Source: an uncultured Colwellia sp.
GTDB lineage: Bacteria > Pseudomonadota > Gammaproteobacteria > Enterobacterales > Alteromonadaceae
Direction: 5' to 3'
DNA: 41,625 nucleotides
Assembly (NCBI GenBank): GCA_913049915.1
Contig: CAJWZC010000025.1
Coordinates: forward strand, 1 to 41,625
Under the pieces are notes generated by a model. It was not told where the DNA came from. It ran no database searches and worked only from the letters and a program-made list of their open reading frames with translations. Below are positions 1 through 8,522 of the stretch, piece by piece. A program made the position numbers and the translations under genes. Each line of letters begins with the position of its first letter. Position 1 is the first letter of the stretch.

Positions 1-961
1 CTGGTTGACTTTCTGTTATGATATATGTCGGCGTTTGTTCGTTTAAATGTGACATACGCCCTTTAGTTTCAAACCTTTCCCTAAACTCACTGTTTTTTAA
101 ATAATCAACAAACCTTGGTACTATACCTCCAGCGATGTATACACCACCAATAGAGCCTGTAGTTAATGCTAAATTACCAGCAAAGCTCCCTAAAACTTTA
201 CAAAACTGTGATAAAGCCTGTTGGCATATTTTACAGCTACCCGCTAATGCTTTAGTGCTGATATCTTTAGCTGATAACTTAATTGATGGCTCCGTGGTTT
301 CAACATCGTTTTTTTGTTGATTATTAATCACCAGTAATGCTTGGTATGTTTGTTCTAAACCATAACCAGAAAGAAGCTGTTCATATGATATTCTTTTTTT
401 AGTTTTTTTTAACTGCTGAAATATTTGTATATCAAGTTCATCTACAGGTGCAAAATCGATATGACCACCTTCGCCTCCAAGACAATGCCAGTGACCATCG
501 ATATTTTCCAAGTTAGCAACACCCAAGCCAGTTCCTGGACCACATACTGCAATGGGTTGGTTTAGTGCCGGTGCACCGCCGCCAATTTTTACTTTTTGCT
601 CATCAGTTAATAGCGGAATAGCCATTGCTATTGCAGTGTAATCATTTATTAACGTTAAGCTATTTAGCTTCAGCTCTTCTTTTAGCTGTTTTTGTGAAAA
701 TTTCCATGGCAAGTTTGTCATCGATATTGCATCGGTATCAACAGGGCAAGCTATGGCTAAACACGCATTTACTTTTACATGAAGCAAATTTTTATCAGTT
801 AAATATTGATGAATGACATTACTTAAATGTGGATAAAGCTGGCACTGGTATGTTTCAATTTCACTGATATTATTGTTATTATCAGTAATTGCTAACCTAA
901 TATTAGTACCACCAATATCAGCAACTAGATTAATTACTTGAGTTTCATGTGAGTTTTTCAT
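1..961 (-). CDS. glk: Glucokinase (ROK-independent Glk family), 3' end cut by window edge
   Basis: Phosphorylates intracellular glucose to glucose 6-phosphate with ATP in the cytoplasm. The reading frame is open from the ATG at 959-961 to the left edge, giving 320 codons without a stop. The N-terminal ATP-binding motif DIGGTN is at residues 15-20. Further on are LINDYTAIA, which carries the catalytic Asp, CGPGTGLG, and GGEGGHIDF, the Glk signature around the sugar-binding Glu/His. The E. coli-type enzyme is about 321 residues, so only a short C-terminal tail is missing. It is last in a same-strand run with the sugar symporter and the GH1 beta-glucosidase, so it would activate the glucose that the hydrolase releases. 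The family call is strong. The role in beta-glucoside use is inferred from neighbours. Confidence 0.93.
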   Translation of the reverse strand, partial: MKNSHETQVINLVADIGGTNIRLAITDNNNNISEIETYQCQLYPHLSNVIHQYLTDKNLLHVKVNACLAIACPVDTDAISMTNLPWKFSQKQLKEELKLNSLTLINDYTAIAMAIPLLTDEQKVKIGGGAPALNQPIAVCGPGTGLGVANLENIDGHWHCLGGEGGHIDFAPVDELDIQIFQQLKKTKKRISYEQLLSGYGLEQTYQALLVINNQQKNDVETTEPSIKLSAKDISTKALAGSCKICQQALSQFCKVLGSFAGNLALTTGSIGGVYIAGGIVPRFVDYLKNSEFRERFETKGRMSHLNEQTPTYIITESQP

Positions 962-1098
962 CTTATGTTACTTCTCGTTTAAATGTATTTATTTTTCTAT
1001 TATTGTTATTAGTAAGTGGATTCGTTTTTACTGAGCAAAACTCTATTGCTGCTTTTTTACTATGCCAATTGTAATATGACATACTAGTAATTAAGAGT

Positions 1099-2421
1099 TT
1101 AGTTCAGCTTCAATTTTGCTTGAATGTTAACCACTTTCTGTTCTGTTAAGGTGTATTTTCGCATTACCCATGCTACAGCAAACGAACCTAATGCAGGTAA
1201 AACAGTAAAAGATAATAATAAGCCCTGTTTCGTCGTATCACTTTGTTCTGTATCAGCTTGGTAACCGTAAAATGTTAAGAGCCACCCAGCAAGTGCACCA
1301 CCAATTGCTATACCCAATTTTATAAAAAATATTACTCCGGAATAAACCAAGCCTGTTACTCTTATACCTGTTTTTTCGTGCCCATAATCAATGGTGTCTG
1401 CCATTTTTGCCCAAAGTAATGGCGATGCCATATCAAGGAAAAATTTCCAGGCAATAAAAGCAACAAATGCGAGAATAATTTGATCGGGAGAAATAAGAAA
1501 ACTAAATAGGCATATAACGGCGGATAAAATTTGCAACGCTATATAAGCCTTTATTTTACAAACACGTTTAGCAAGAGGTTGTGCAACAGCACAACCTATC
1601 ATACTGGCTACTACACCCAAGGTTAAAAATGACGTAATCAAGTCTTCACGACCAAGAAAATACTTCACGTAATAAACAGCAAGTGTAAGACGTAATACTT
1701 GCCCAGAGAGTAAATAGAATGAGGCAACGCATAAAATACGCCATTGATCATTTTTCCAAAGTGATTGCAGATTATCTTTCATTGACGATTGTTGGTTCTC
1801 TGGTGGTTTTACTCGCTCTTTGGTCCCTAAGAAACACAGTAAAAACAATACTACGCCCAAACTACTCATTGCCACCATTGTTAACTGATAACCTTTTGCT
1901 GTATCACCCTCGCCAAGCCACTGCACCATTGGCATAGTTGCTGCTGCTACAATAACACCACCTAACATACCAAAAACAAAACGATAGGATTGTACTGTTA
2001 CACGCTCCTTTGCATCCGCTGTTATTACACCACCTAAACCACAATATGGAATGTTAATTGCTGTGTACGCTATCATTAGTAGGATGTAAGTAACAAAAGC
2101 GTAAATAATTTTGTTATTGCCTGTTAAATCAGGTGTGGTGAAGGCCAATATACTAATTAATGCAAAAGGTAAGGCTAACCAGAGCAGGTAAGGGCGGAAC
2201 TGTCCCCACTTAGTTCGGGTCTTATCAGCGATATTACCCATGATAGGATCGGTAACCGCATCGATTAGTCGCACTAGGAGAAACATAGTGCCAACCACTC
2301 CAGGAGATAAGCCAACGACATCAGTATAAAATAGTAACAAGAACATCATAACTGTTTGAAATATGATGTTACTGGCAGTATCACCTAAACCATAAGCAAT
2401 TTTTTCTCTTATACTGATCAT
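1099..2421 (-). CDS. GPH-family (MelB-like) sugar:cation symporter
   Basis: A 440-residue inner-membrane protein with about twelve hydrophobic helices, the usual size and layout of glycoside-pentoside-hexuronide:cation symporters of the major facilitator superfamily. The N-terminal start (ISIREKIAYGLGDTASNII) and the loop containing DPIMGNIADKTRTKWGQFRPY are typical of the MelB/YicJ group, whose acidic helix-2 residues bind the coupling cation. It sits between the GH1 beta-glucosidase upstream (187-bp gap) and glucokinase downstream (137-bp gap). The natural inference is uptake of a beta-glucoside or cellobiose-like disaccharide with Na+ or H+. The substrate cannot be read from sequence alone. 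The gaps are long enough to hold extra promoters. Confidence 0.88.
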   Translation of the reverse strand: MISIREKIAYGLGDTASNIIFQTVMMFLLLFYTDVVGLSPGVVGTMFLLVRLIDAVTDPIMGNIADKTRTKWGQFRPYLLWLALPFALISILAFTTPDLTGNNKIIYAFVTYILLMIAYTAINIPYCGLGGVITADAKERVTVQSYRFVFGMLGGVIVAAATMPMVQWLGEGDTAKGYQLTMVAMSSLGVVLFLLCFLGTKERVKPPENQQSSMKDNLQSLWKNDQWRILCVASFYLLSGQVLRLTLAVYYVKYFLGREDLITSFLTLGVVASMIGCAVAQPLAKRVCKIKAYIALQILSAVICLFSFLISPDQIILAFVAFIAWKFFLDMASPLLWAKMADTIDYGHEKTGIRVTGLVYSGVIFFIKLGIAIGGALAGWLLTFYGYQADTEQSDTTKQGLLLSFTVLPALGSFAVAWVMRKYTLTEQKVVNIQAKLKLN

Positions 2422-2608
2422 TAAAATATTATCTCTCTAATTTTTAAAGGCGAATAGGCTTACTTATTACAAAGATTTTGAGAATTATTAAGTAGTTTCT
2501 AATGTTACTGTACGTTGAATTAAAGTATCAACTCTTAGCCTAGGTTACTTCTTTCATAAAGAACTTTATAGTTATTTACGTCCTTAAAACTTTACTTCAA
2601 TACTTAAT

Positions 2609-3940
2609 TCATCTATTTGTTATTAAGGCTTTATAGGCATGTCCGCTGGCTTTAATTGTTCGTACTTGAGTATCGTAATCTACATAAACAATACCAAAGC
2701 GCTTTAAATACCCTTCAGCCCATTCAAAGTTGTCCATTAAACTCCATGCAAAATAGCCATGAACTTGAACACCAAGTTCAACCGCATCATTTACAGCATT
2801 TAAGTGCTGTTGATAATAATCTACTCTATCTAGATCATTTATGACACCACCTACCATTTTATCTGCCATTGCGGCACCATTTTCAGTAATATATATCGGT
2901 GGTAGTGTGTATTTATCATTAAGGGTAACTAATAATTCAGCGAAGGCTTTAGGGTATATTTCCCAACCCATATCTGTTCGTGGCTCAGGAGCATCTATTT
3001 GTATAAAATTCTCCTCTTCATCTCCCCGATAAATTGCTCGGCTATAGAAATTAACACCTAAGAAGTCCATAGGGTGAGCAATTATTGCCATGTCACCTTC
3101 ATGTATTTCAGGATGATGTTCAGTAGGTAGCTGCGACATCATCTCTGGGTATTCGCCGTCTAACACAGGTTTTATATACCATTGATTAAAATAGTCATCG
3201 GCAAAAGCGGCAGCACTTATATCGATTAATGAGTCTGATTCAGGATAACAAGGGGTAAAATTTAGTACTATACCATTTAGGGTATTAGGACTATTTTTTG
3301 CTAATACTTCCATTGCTAAACCATGAGCAAGTAACAAGTGATGTGCTGCTTTTTTACCAAATTCTTTACCGACAATACCCGGTGCATGAACACCCACTTC
3401 ATAACCTAAAAAGGCACTGCAAAAAGGTTCATTAAGTGTTGCATAAGAATAAACACGGTTACCAAGGGCCTGTGAAATTAAATGCGCATAATCTCTAAAT
3501 TTATATGCAGTATCTCTATTTAACCAGCCACCTTGGTCTTCAAGGTGCTGTGGTAAATCCCAGTGATAAAGTGTAACAAATGCTTTAATATTTTTAGAAA
3601 TTAAAATATCTAAAATATTCAAATAGTAAGCAACACCTTCTAGGTTTAATTCACCTGACTTTGTGATTACTCGTGGCCAAGAAATAGAGAGTCTATATGC
3701 ATCAACACCCAGTGATTCAATTAATTCTAAATCGTCTTGCCAAAGATTGAAATGATCACAAGCTATTTCACCATGTGACCCATCCGCGATTTTATTTGGT
3801 ATATCGCAAAAAGTATCCCAAATACATGGAAGTCTTGATTTTGTACCACCTTCAATTTGAAATGAAGCGGTTGCCACACCATAAACAAAATCTTTTGATA
3901 GCATTTTAGATTGAGTGGGTAGAGTAAGTTTAACAGTCAT
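2609..3940 (-). CDS. bglA: Glycoside hydrolase family 1 beta-glucosidase
   Basis: A 443-residue enzyme, the normal length for a bacterial GH1 TIM barrel. The acid/base Glu is in TLNEP (Glu171) and the nucleophile Glu is in YITENG (Glu353). The glycone-binding QIEGG is at 28-32 and HWDLP at 126-130. No signal peptide is visible, so it should act in the cytoplasm on imported beta-glucosides, releasing glucose for the downstream glucokinase. It is not clearly a phospho-beta-glucosidase: there is no PTS gene nearby and the partner is a symporter. It is the promoter-proximal gene of the cluster, and two LacI-type operator palindromes lie 61 and 114 bp upstream of its ATG. Galactosidase or fucosidase side activities are common in GH1 and cannot be excluded. 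Confidence 0.94.
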   Translation of the reverse strand: MTVKLTLPTQSKMLSKDFVYGVATASFQIEGGTKSRLPCIWDTFCDIPNKIADGSHGEIACDHFNLWQDDLELIESLGVDAYRLSISWPRVITKSGELNLEGVAYYLNILDILISKNIKAFVTLYHWDLPQHLEDQGGWLNRDTAYKFRDYAHLISQALGNRVYSYATLNEPFCSAFLGYEVGVHAPGIVGKEFGKKAAHHLLLAHGLAMEVLAKNSPNTLNGIVLNFTPCYPESDSLIDISAAAFADDYFNQWYIKPVLDGEYPEMMSQLPTEHHPEIHEGDMAIIAHPMDFLGVNFYSRAIYRGDEEENFIQIDAPEPRTDMGWEIYPKAFAELLVTLNDKYTLPPIYITENGAAMADKMVGGVINDLDRVDYYQQHLNAVNDAVELGVQVHGYFAWSLMDNFEWAEGYLKRFGIVYVDYDTQVRTIKASGHAYKALITNR

Positions 3941-4000
3941 TTACGATATACCTATTTCTTAAGCCGATTAAATTGGCAGTTATCTTTATATAGTTTTCAT

Positions 4001-4016
4001 TTGAAAGCGCTTATAA
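4001..4016. promoter_or_regulatory. LacI-family-type operator, proximal copy (imperfect)
   Basis: TTGAAAGCGCTTATAA is centred on the AAGCGCTT core shared with the perfect palindrome 53 bp further upstream. The central CG and the GAAAGCGCTT half match the general LacI/GalR-family operator pattern. It lies 61 bp upstream of the beta-glucosidase start, where a repressor would block transcription. The regulator gene is not in this window. Confidence 0.6.
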
Positions 4017-4053
4017 AAATCTTGATAAAAAATTAGGATATTTTTAAATGTAA

Positions 4054-4069
4054 TTGGAAGCGCTTCCAA
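4054..4069. promoter_or_regulatory. LacI-family-type operator, distal copy (perfect 16-bp palindrome)
   Basis: TTGGAAGCGCTTCCAA is a perfect palindrome with the central CG typical of LacI/GalR-family operators. Its centre is 53 bp (about five helical turns) from the second copy at 4001-4016, a spacing that suits binding on one DNA face or looping. No plus-strand gene starts nearby, so it most likely controls the leftward beta-glucoside cluster. Confidence 0.7.
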
Positions 4070-4140
4070 CTAGGTTAGTGCTTTATAATAGTTAGGTCAA
4101 CCATTTTCATAATCCAACATTATACATGTGATTATAGAGT

Positions 4141-4605
4141 TACCATGCTTCTACAAAAGGGTACGGATATAGATAAAATAATGATGTATCATTTAGAACT
4201 ACATAGTCATTCTTAATGATTGATTTATTTTGTTTTTTTATAGCTAATGTAGGTTATTCCTATGTTGAAATCTCTTGCAACTAGTCAATAGGTTTAGCTT
4301 TTGTATAATTTAATTATTGTTTTATTCTGTTAGTTATTTATACCAAGGATACTTTTTTTATCCTTAGTTTGAGACGATAAATTTAAAGAGGATAGCTATT
4401 ATCTAGTATTACTTAAATGATCGCTTGAAAGTTCTAAATAAGAACTTGGTGAATTAGGGCTTAAAAAAGCGATTCTACCTATGTTTTAAAATAGAGCTAT
4501 TGTAGAGTTTAAAAATAATCGATATTTAAGTGTTGTTTGTCAATGAACTGACAAATACGTGAGCAAGGATAAATTCTATCAGAATTCTTAAACTAGGAGG
4601 ACTAG
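4141..4605. other. AT-rich intergenic stretch with no gene seen
   Basis: No convincing reading frame on either strand. The only structure noted is a 7-bp inverted repeat, TTTGTCA (4536-4542) and TGACAAA (4549-4555), with a 6-nt spacer. It lies about 50 bp upstream of the small GTG-start ORF and could be an operator or a weak hairpin. Confidence 0.4.
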
Positions 4606-4731
4606 GTGGACCGTATTTTTTTAATAAAAGAAGAACAGCAAGGTAGATTATCTAAAATTACTAGTAATAAACAATTCAAACATCTTATGGCTAGACAAGG
4701 ATATGATTGGCTTGATTCATATATGTTATAG
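4606..4731 (+). CDS. Possible 41-aa small protein, GTG start, unknown function
   Basis: Not recognised. A GTG codon follows a near-ideal Shine-Dalgarno, TAGGAGG at 4594-4600, at 5-nt spacing. That ribosome binding site is the main reason for listing it. The 41 residues start MDRIFLIKEEQQGRLSK and end YDWLDSYML. It is mixed charged and hydrophobic with no membrane segment or cysteine. It lies alone in a 1.4-kb gap between the beta-glucoside cluster and recR. It could be a genuine small protein or the remnant start of a lost gene. Confidence 0.4.
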   Translation: MDRIFLIKEEQQGRLSKITSNKQFKHLMARQGYDWLDSYML

Positions 4732-4809
4732 GATAACAATTATATTTTAATCAAGGGGTTGGGTCATAACACCTTGTTTAACATGTTGTAGTATTGTCCC
4801 TTTGACTCT

Positions 4810-4971
4810 ATGTCGAGAGTACTATATGAGTCTTGGAATAAACCAAAGATGTTTACAGGTTGAATCATCATTAGTATTACATTATCCTTCATCCTATTAT
4901 TCTTTGTTAATAATGATAATCCCAGACTCAAAGAGCGCAGAGAAGCAGGATTAATAAAGTCAAAAAAATAG
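4810..4971 (+). pseudogene. Small membrane-protein-like ORF interrupted by one TGA
   Basis: From the ATG at 4810 the frame reads 17 codons (MSRVLYESWNKPKMFTG), meets TGA at 4861-4863, then continues in frame for 35 codons to TAG at 4969-4971. The second part has one strong hydrophobic helix (IIISITLSFILLFFV) followed by a charged tail (NPRLKERREAGLIKSKK). That is a normal topology for a small single-pass inner-membrane protein. TGA is one base from TGG (Trp), so a single substitution would restore a 53-aa protein. There is no strong ribosome binding site at the ATG. The family is not recognised. Confidence 0.4.
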
Positions 4972-5354
4972 TAGCTTTAAGTATTTATTTGATAATTATC
5001 CAGTAACGAAAAATATGTTGTGTCAGTAAAATTGGTCAGAGTAAAGTATTTAATCTTCAAACTTATTTCTTTCTCAGCAGGCTTAGCTGATGGTTGATAA
5101 AATCGAGCCGTTTAATTTTTAGTAAAATTAGTTTAGCCTGATTAATATTTAATCAAAATAATTGTCGTTAGCTTAAGTGAGTAAATAGAGAAAATTATTC
5201 TTTGCTTTTAATAAATACTTTCTATCAGCGACTACTATTTATTGGTTAAGTTGATTAAAATTAGTCATTAAAGAGCGGTGAGTTATTAATTTTGTTTTTT
5301 TGTGAACAAATTATTTAAATTCACGTATTAAATTTTTAAATTAAACGGTTATAT
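4972..5354. other. Intergenic leader upstream of recR, no gene seen
   Basis: AT-rich and without a usable reading frame. It contains one short palindrome, TGATTAATATTTAATCA at 5139-5155 (7-bp arms, 3-bp centre), of unknown meaning. The recR promoter should be here but no clear -35/-10 pair stands out. recR has no obvious strong Shine-Dalgarno. Confidence 0.35.
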
Positions 5355-5960
5355 ATGAAATTTAGTCCACTTGTCCAAGAGTTAATTGATTCATTAAAGT
5401 GCTTACCTGGGGTCGGGGCAAAATCGGCACAACGTATGGCATTCCAGTTACTCGAACGTAACCGACGCGGTGGTAGTAAACTCGCTCATACATTAGCAAA
5501 AGCTATGACTGATATTGGTCACTGCCAACAATGCCGGAATTTTACTGAAGAAGCGTTATGTGAAATTTGTCAATCGCCTAAACGAAAAATTGCGACTACC
5601 TTGTGTATCGTTGAATCGCCAGGTGATGTTATTGCTATTGAGCAAACCGGTGAGTTTTCTGGTCGGTATTTTGTTCTGATGGGGCATTTATCACCTATCG
5701 ATGGTATAGGTCCCGATGATTTAGGTTTAGATATTTTAGCTAGACAATTTGTCTCTGGTCAATTTAGTGAGGTCATCTTAGCCACTAATCCGACAGTGGA
5801 AGGGGAGGCTACTGCACACTTTATCGCTGAACTGGCTCAGCAGCATCACGTTAATATCTCTAGAATTGCACATGGAGTACCTGTCGGTGGTGAATTAGAG
5901 TACGTTGATGGTAATACCTTATCTCATGCCTTATCGGGTAGAAAAAGTTACCTGATTTAG
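5355..5960 (+). CDS. recR: Recombination protein RecR
   Basis: RecR works with RecO (and RecF) to load RecA on SSB-coated gapped DNA. The 201-residue length is standard. Visible parts are the N-terminal helix-hairpin-helix region ([17 protein letters not shown], 14-30), a C4 zinc finger (Cys57, Cys60, Cys69, Cys72) and a TOPRIM domain starting at CIVESPGD with its acidic Glu88. In most gammaproteobacteria recR follows dnaX and ybaB directly. Here its upstream neighbour is a 1.4-kb gap and an opposite-strand sugar cluster, so the usual operon has been separated. A bidirectional hairpin terminator follows the stop. Confidence 0.97.
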   Translation: MKFSPLVQELIDSLKCLPGVGAKSAQRMAFQLLERNRRGGSKLAHTLAKAMTDIGHCQQCRNFTEEALCEICQSPKRKIATTLCIVESPGDVIAIEQTGEFSGRYFVLMGHLSPIDGIGPDDLGLDILARQFVSGQFSEVILATNPTVEGEATAHFIAELAQQHHVNISRIAHGVPVGGELEYVDGNTLSHALSGRKSYLI

Positions 5961-5973
5961 TTTATTCGCAATT

Positions 5974-6007
5974 AAAATATAGTGAGCTGTGTCGCTTGCT
6001 ATATTTT
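5974..6007. terminator. Bidirectional hairpin between recR and yciH
   Basis: AAAATATAGTGAGC (5974-5987) pairs with GCTTGCTATATTTT (5994-6007) over 14 positions including two G-U pairs, with a 6-nt loop. It lies between the convergent ends of recR and the yciH-like gene, and the A/T-rich base of the stem gives U-rich 3' ends in both directions. Confidence 0.7.
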
Positions 6008-6032
6008 AAATAGGCTAAAGTATATGGATAAG

Positions 6033-6431
6033 TTAACCACCAGTAAATTTAACTTTAAAACCAGCATTTTCTAACACTTGTTGTATTACGTCGCGCTTGT
6101 CACCTTGAACCTCTATGGTTTCATCGATAACTGAGCCACCACTACCGCAGGTTTTTTTTAGTTTCTTTGCTAACTCTTTTAACGCTTTCTTATCTAGCCC
6201 TAGACCACTGATAACAACAACACCTTTACCTTTCCGCCCTTTGGTTTCGCGTCGAACTCGTGCAAACCCATCACTTGGCGCTACGCTTTTCTCTTTTTTC
6301 TGGCTAATGCGACCACTGTCTGTGGAATAGACTAGTGACTCATCACTTTTTGTTGACGCATTATCACGGTTTACAGGTTCTCTACCAAAAGCACTGGCTA
6401 AATCACTTAAACTAGATAAACTATTTTTCAT
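6033..6431 (-). CDS. yciH: YciH/SUI1-family translation initiation protein
   Basis: A 132-residue protein. Residues from about 65 onward form a SUI1 (eIF1-like) domain: KGKGVVVISGL, then LKELAKKLKKTCGSGGSV, then VQGDKRDVIQQVLENAGF. The N-terminal 55 residues are polar and probably disordered. In E. coli, YciH binds the ribosome and affects initiation fidelity, chiefly under stress. The GSGGSV loop and QGD motif are the conserved core of the family. It is transcribed alone: terminator hairpins lie on both sides. Confidence 0.93.
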   Translation of the reverse strand: MKNSLSSLSDLASAFGREPVNRDNASTKSDESLVYSTDSGRISQKKEKSVAPSDGFARVRRETKGRKGKGVVVISGLGLDKKALKELAKKLKKTCGSGGSVIDETIEVQGDKRDVIQQVLENAGFKVKFTGG

Positions 6432-6485
6432 ATATCACTCAATACCATTAATCATTAAATTAGTTAAACAAATTGGAGATAAAAT

Positions 6486-6518
6486 AAAACCACGACTTAT
6501 TCTCATAAGCGTGGTTTT
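6486..6518 (-). terminator. Intrinsic terminator of etfBA
   Basis: AAAACCACG (6486-6494) pairs with CGTGGTTTT (6510-6518). An inner CTTAT/ATAAG stem (6496-6500/6505-6509) carries one bulged base, and the loop is 4 nt. Read on the minus strand it ends in TTTTATTTTA. It lies 71 bp beyond the etfA stop and separates etfBA from yciH. Confidence 0.8.
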
Positions 6519-6588
6519 ATTATATCAATATTACTTTGTGCTTAGTACTATTTAAAGGACTTCTCGAAAGTAACGATAGATGTTTGAG

Positions 6589-7515
6589 TTATAATTTACT
6601 TTGCAACTCTGGTAAGGCATCAAATAAATCAGCAACAATGCCGTAATCTGCAACTTGAAAAATTGGCGCTTCAGGATCTTTATTGATAGCTACAATAACT
6701 TTTGAATCTTTCATACCAGCTAAATGCTGAATTGCACCACTAATACCTACTGCGATATATAAATCTGGTGCAACAATTTTACCTGTTTGTCCAACTTGCA
6801 TATCATTAGGAACAAAGCCGGCATCAACAGCAGCACGTGATGCGCCAATAGCAGCACCAAGTTTATCGGCAATACCATCAAGCAACTTAAAGTTATCGCC
6901 ATTTTGCATACCGCGACCACCAGAAATAATAACGCTTGCTGCGCCTAAATCGGGGCGTTCAGATACCGTTAGTTCGTCACTTACATGACTTGAAATACCC
7001 GCATCAGTTACAGTGTCTAAGATAACTATCTCGGCATTACCGTCTGTAGCAACGGCATCAAAGCCGGTAGTACGTACCGTAATAACTTTTTTGTTATCTA
7101 AGCTTTGTACTGTTGCGATAGCGTTACCTGCATAGATAGGACGAACAAAAGTATCACTACTTTCAACGTCAATAATGTCAGAAATTTGTGCAACATCTAA
7201 TAACGCAGCAACTCTTGGCATAAAATTTTTGCCAGTAGTTAAGGCTGTAGCTAATATATGTTCATAGTCAGCGGCTAAGTCAGTCACTAATAAACTCACA
7301 TTTTCAGCAAGTTGATGTTCATAAACAGCATTATCACAAACTAGTACTTTGCTTACGCCATTTACCTTTGATGCAGCATCGACAACACTTTGGCAATTAA
7401 AACCAGTGACCAATAATGTTATATCTCCACCAATTTTTTGTGCGGCGTTTACTGTTTTTAGTGTCTCAGCTTTTAACAAGCTGTTGTCGTGTTCAGCAAT
7501 TACTAAAATACTCAT
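6589..7515 (-). CDS. etfA: Electron transfer flavoprotein, alpha subunit (FAD-binding)
   Basis: The 308-residue alpha subunit of ETF, which carries electrons from acyl-CoA dehydrogenases to ETF:ubiquinone oxidoreductase. The C-terminal FAD domain is clear: [64 protein letters not shown] and [22 protein letters not shown]. The N-terminal half is the alpha/beta fold shared with the beta subunit. Its ATG overlaps the etfB stop by 4 nt, indicating translational coupling and a 1:1 heterodimer. The gene for its acceptor is divergently transcribed upstream of etfB. Confidence 0.97.
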   Translation of the reverse strand: MSILVIAEHDNSLLKAETLKTVNAAQKIGGDITLLVTGFNCQSVVDAASKVNGVSKVLVCDNAVYEHQLAENVSLLVTDLAADYEHILATALTTGKNFMPRVAALLDVAQISDIIDVESSDTFVRPIYAGNAIATVQSLDNKKVITVRTTGFDAVATDGNAEIVILDTVTDAGISSHVSDELTVSERPDLGAASVIISGGRGMQNGDNFKLLDGIADKLGAAIGASRAAVDAGFVPNDMQVGQTGKIVAPDLYIAVGISGAIQHLAGMKDSKVIVAINKDPEAPIFQVADYGIVADLFDALPELQSKL

Positions 7516-8267
7516 GAGATCACCTTGGCTTCATTCTTTAATTTTTCAACTAATTCATCAATACTTTCTACCACTATTCCAGCTTTACGCTCTGCAGGTG
7601 GAGTTACTTTTAATAATTTAGTACGAGCTGTTAAATCAACGTCAAAATCTACCGCGGGTTTTACCACTAATGGCTTACGTTTAGCTTTCATAATGTTAGG
7701 TAATGAAGCGTAGCGAGGCTCATTCAAGCGTAAATCAGTTGTAACAATAGCTGGTAAGGTAAGCGCAACAGTTTGTAAACCACCATCTACTTCACGAGTA
7801 ACATTAACTTTATCGCCTTCAATTTTTACAACAGAAGCAAAAGTGCCTTGTGGCATACCTGTTAATGCAGCGAGCATTTGACCTGTTTGATTATTATCAC
7901 TGTCAATAGACTGTTTTCCTAAAATAACAAGTTGCGGTTGTTCTTCTTCAACAACTTTTTGTAATAACTTAGCAATATTTAGTGCATCTAAACTTTCATC
8001 AGTGTCAATTTGTATGGCACGGTCTGCACCTAAAGCTAATGCGGTACGTAATTGCTCTTGGCAAGACTTGTTACCAATAGAAACTGCAATTATTTCTGTT
8101 GCGATGCCTGCTTCTTTTAAACGAACAGCTTCTTCAACGGCAATTTCACAAAAAGGGTTTATAGCCATTTTTGTATTGGTAAGATCTACATCTGAATGAT
8201 CAGGTTTTACTCTAACTTTGACGTTGTAGTCAATAACTCGTTTTATCGGAACTAGTACTTTCATCAT
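7512..8267 (-). CDS. etfB: Electron transfer flavoprotein, beta subunit
   Basis: The 251-residue partner of EtfA. The sequence begins [19 protein letters not shown] and contains [57 protein letters not shown] and [30 protein letters not shown]. These are the ETF-beta signature regions, including the AMP-binding segment and the recognition loop that docks on dehydrogenases. It is first in the etfBA operon. The 255-bp gap upstream is shared with the divergent ETF-QO gene and holds two PsrA-type palindromes about 160-190 bp from this start. Confidence 0.97.
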   Translation of the reverse strand: MMKVLVPIKRVIDYNVKVRVKPDHSDVDLTNTKMAINPFCEIAVEEAVRLKEAGIATEIIAVSIGNKSCQEQLRTALALGADRAIQIDTDESLDALNIAKLLQKVVEEEQPQLVILGKQSIDSDNNQTGQMLAALTGMPQGTFASVVKIEGDKVNVTREVDGGLQTVALTLPAIVTTDLRLNEPRYASLPNIMKAKRKPLVVKPAVDFDVDLTARTKLLKVTPPAERKAGIVVESIDELVEKLKNEAKVIS

Positions 8268-8425
8268 AGCCTCTGAAAAGGTTTGTTAATTTATAATCAT
8301 AGTTAAAAGATACCTAGGGTTTACGTAAGCGTCAACGTAATCTTAGTGAAAACTTTTAAACTAGGATACAATCTAAATAAATGCTTATAACAGTGTATTG
8401 TTTGGACATCTGTTGTAGGATACTA

Positions 8426-8441
8426 TCAAACACTTGTTTGA
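8426..8441. promoter_or_regulatory. PsrA-type operator 1 in the etf intergenic region
   Basis: TCAAACACTTGTTTGA contains CAAAC-N4-GTTTG, the consensus described for the TetR-family fatty-acid regulator PsrA of gammaproteobacteria. Comparative studies place etfBA and ETF-QO in that regulon in Alteromonadales. Its centre is 19 bp from a second copy. The psrA gene itself is not in this window. Confidence 0.75.
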
Positions 8442-8444
8442 ATA

Positions 8445-8460
8445 TCAAACGCTCGTTTGA
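8445..8460. promoter_or_regulatory. PsrA-type operator 2, overlapping the ETF-QO promoter
   Basis: TCAAACGCTCGTTTGA is the second exact CAAAC-N4-GTTTG palindrome. A possible -35 (TTGAAA, 8457-8462) overlaps its right arm, and a possible -10 (TAAAAT, 8478-8483) follows at 15-bp spacing. Binding here would therefore block ETF-QO transcription. The promoter elements are less certain than the operator. Confidence 0.75.
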
Positions 8461-8522
8461 AATTTAGTATAGACTGTTAAAATAGAAATTTAAATATAAA
8501 TATAATCACACTGGGAGATCTT

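Noticed and set aside
4736-4745. GGATAACAAT resembling part of a lac operator
   Set aside because: It is only a half-site with no symmetric partner and no gene positioned to be controlled.
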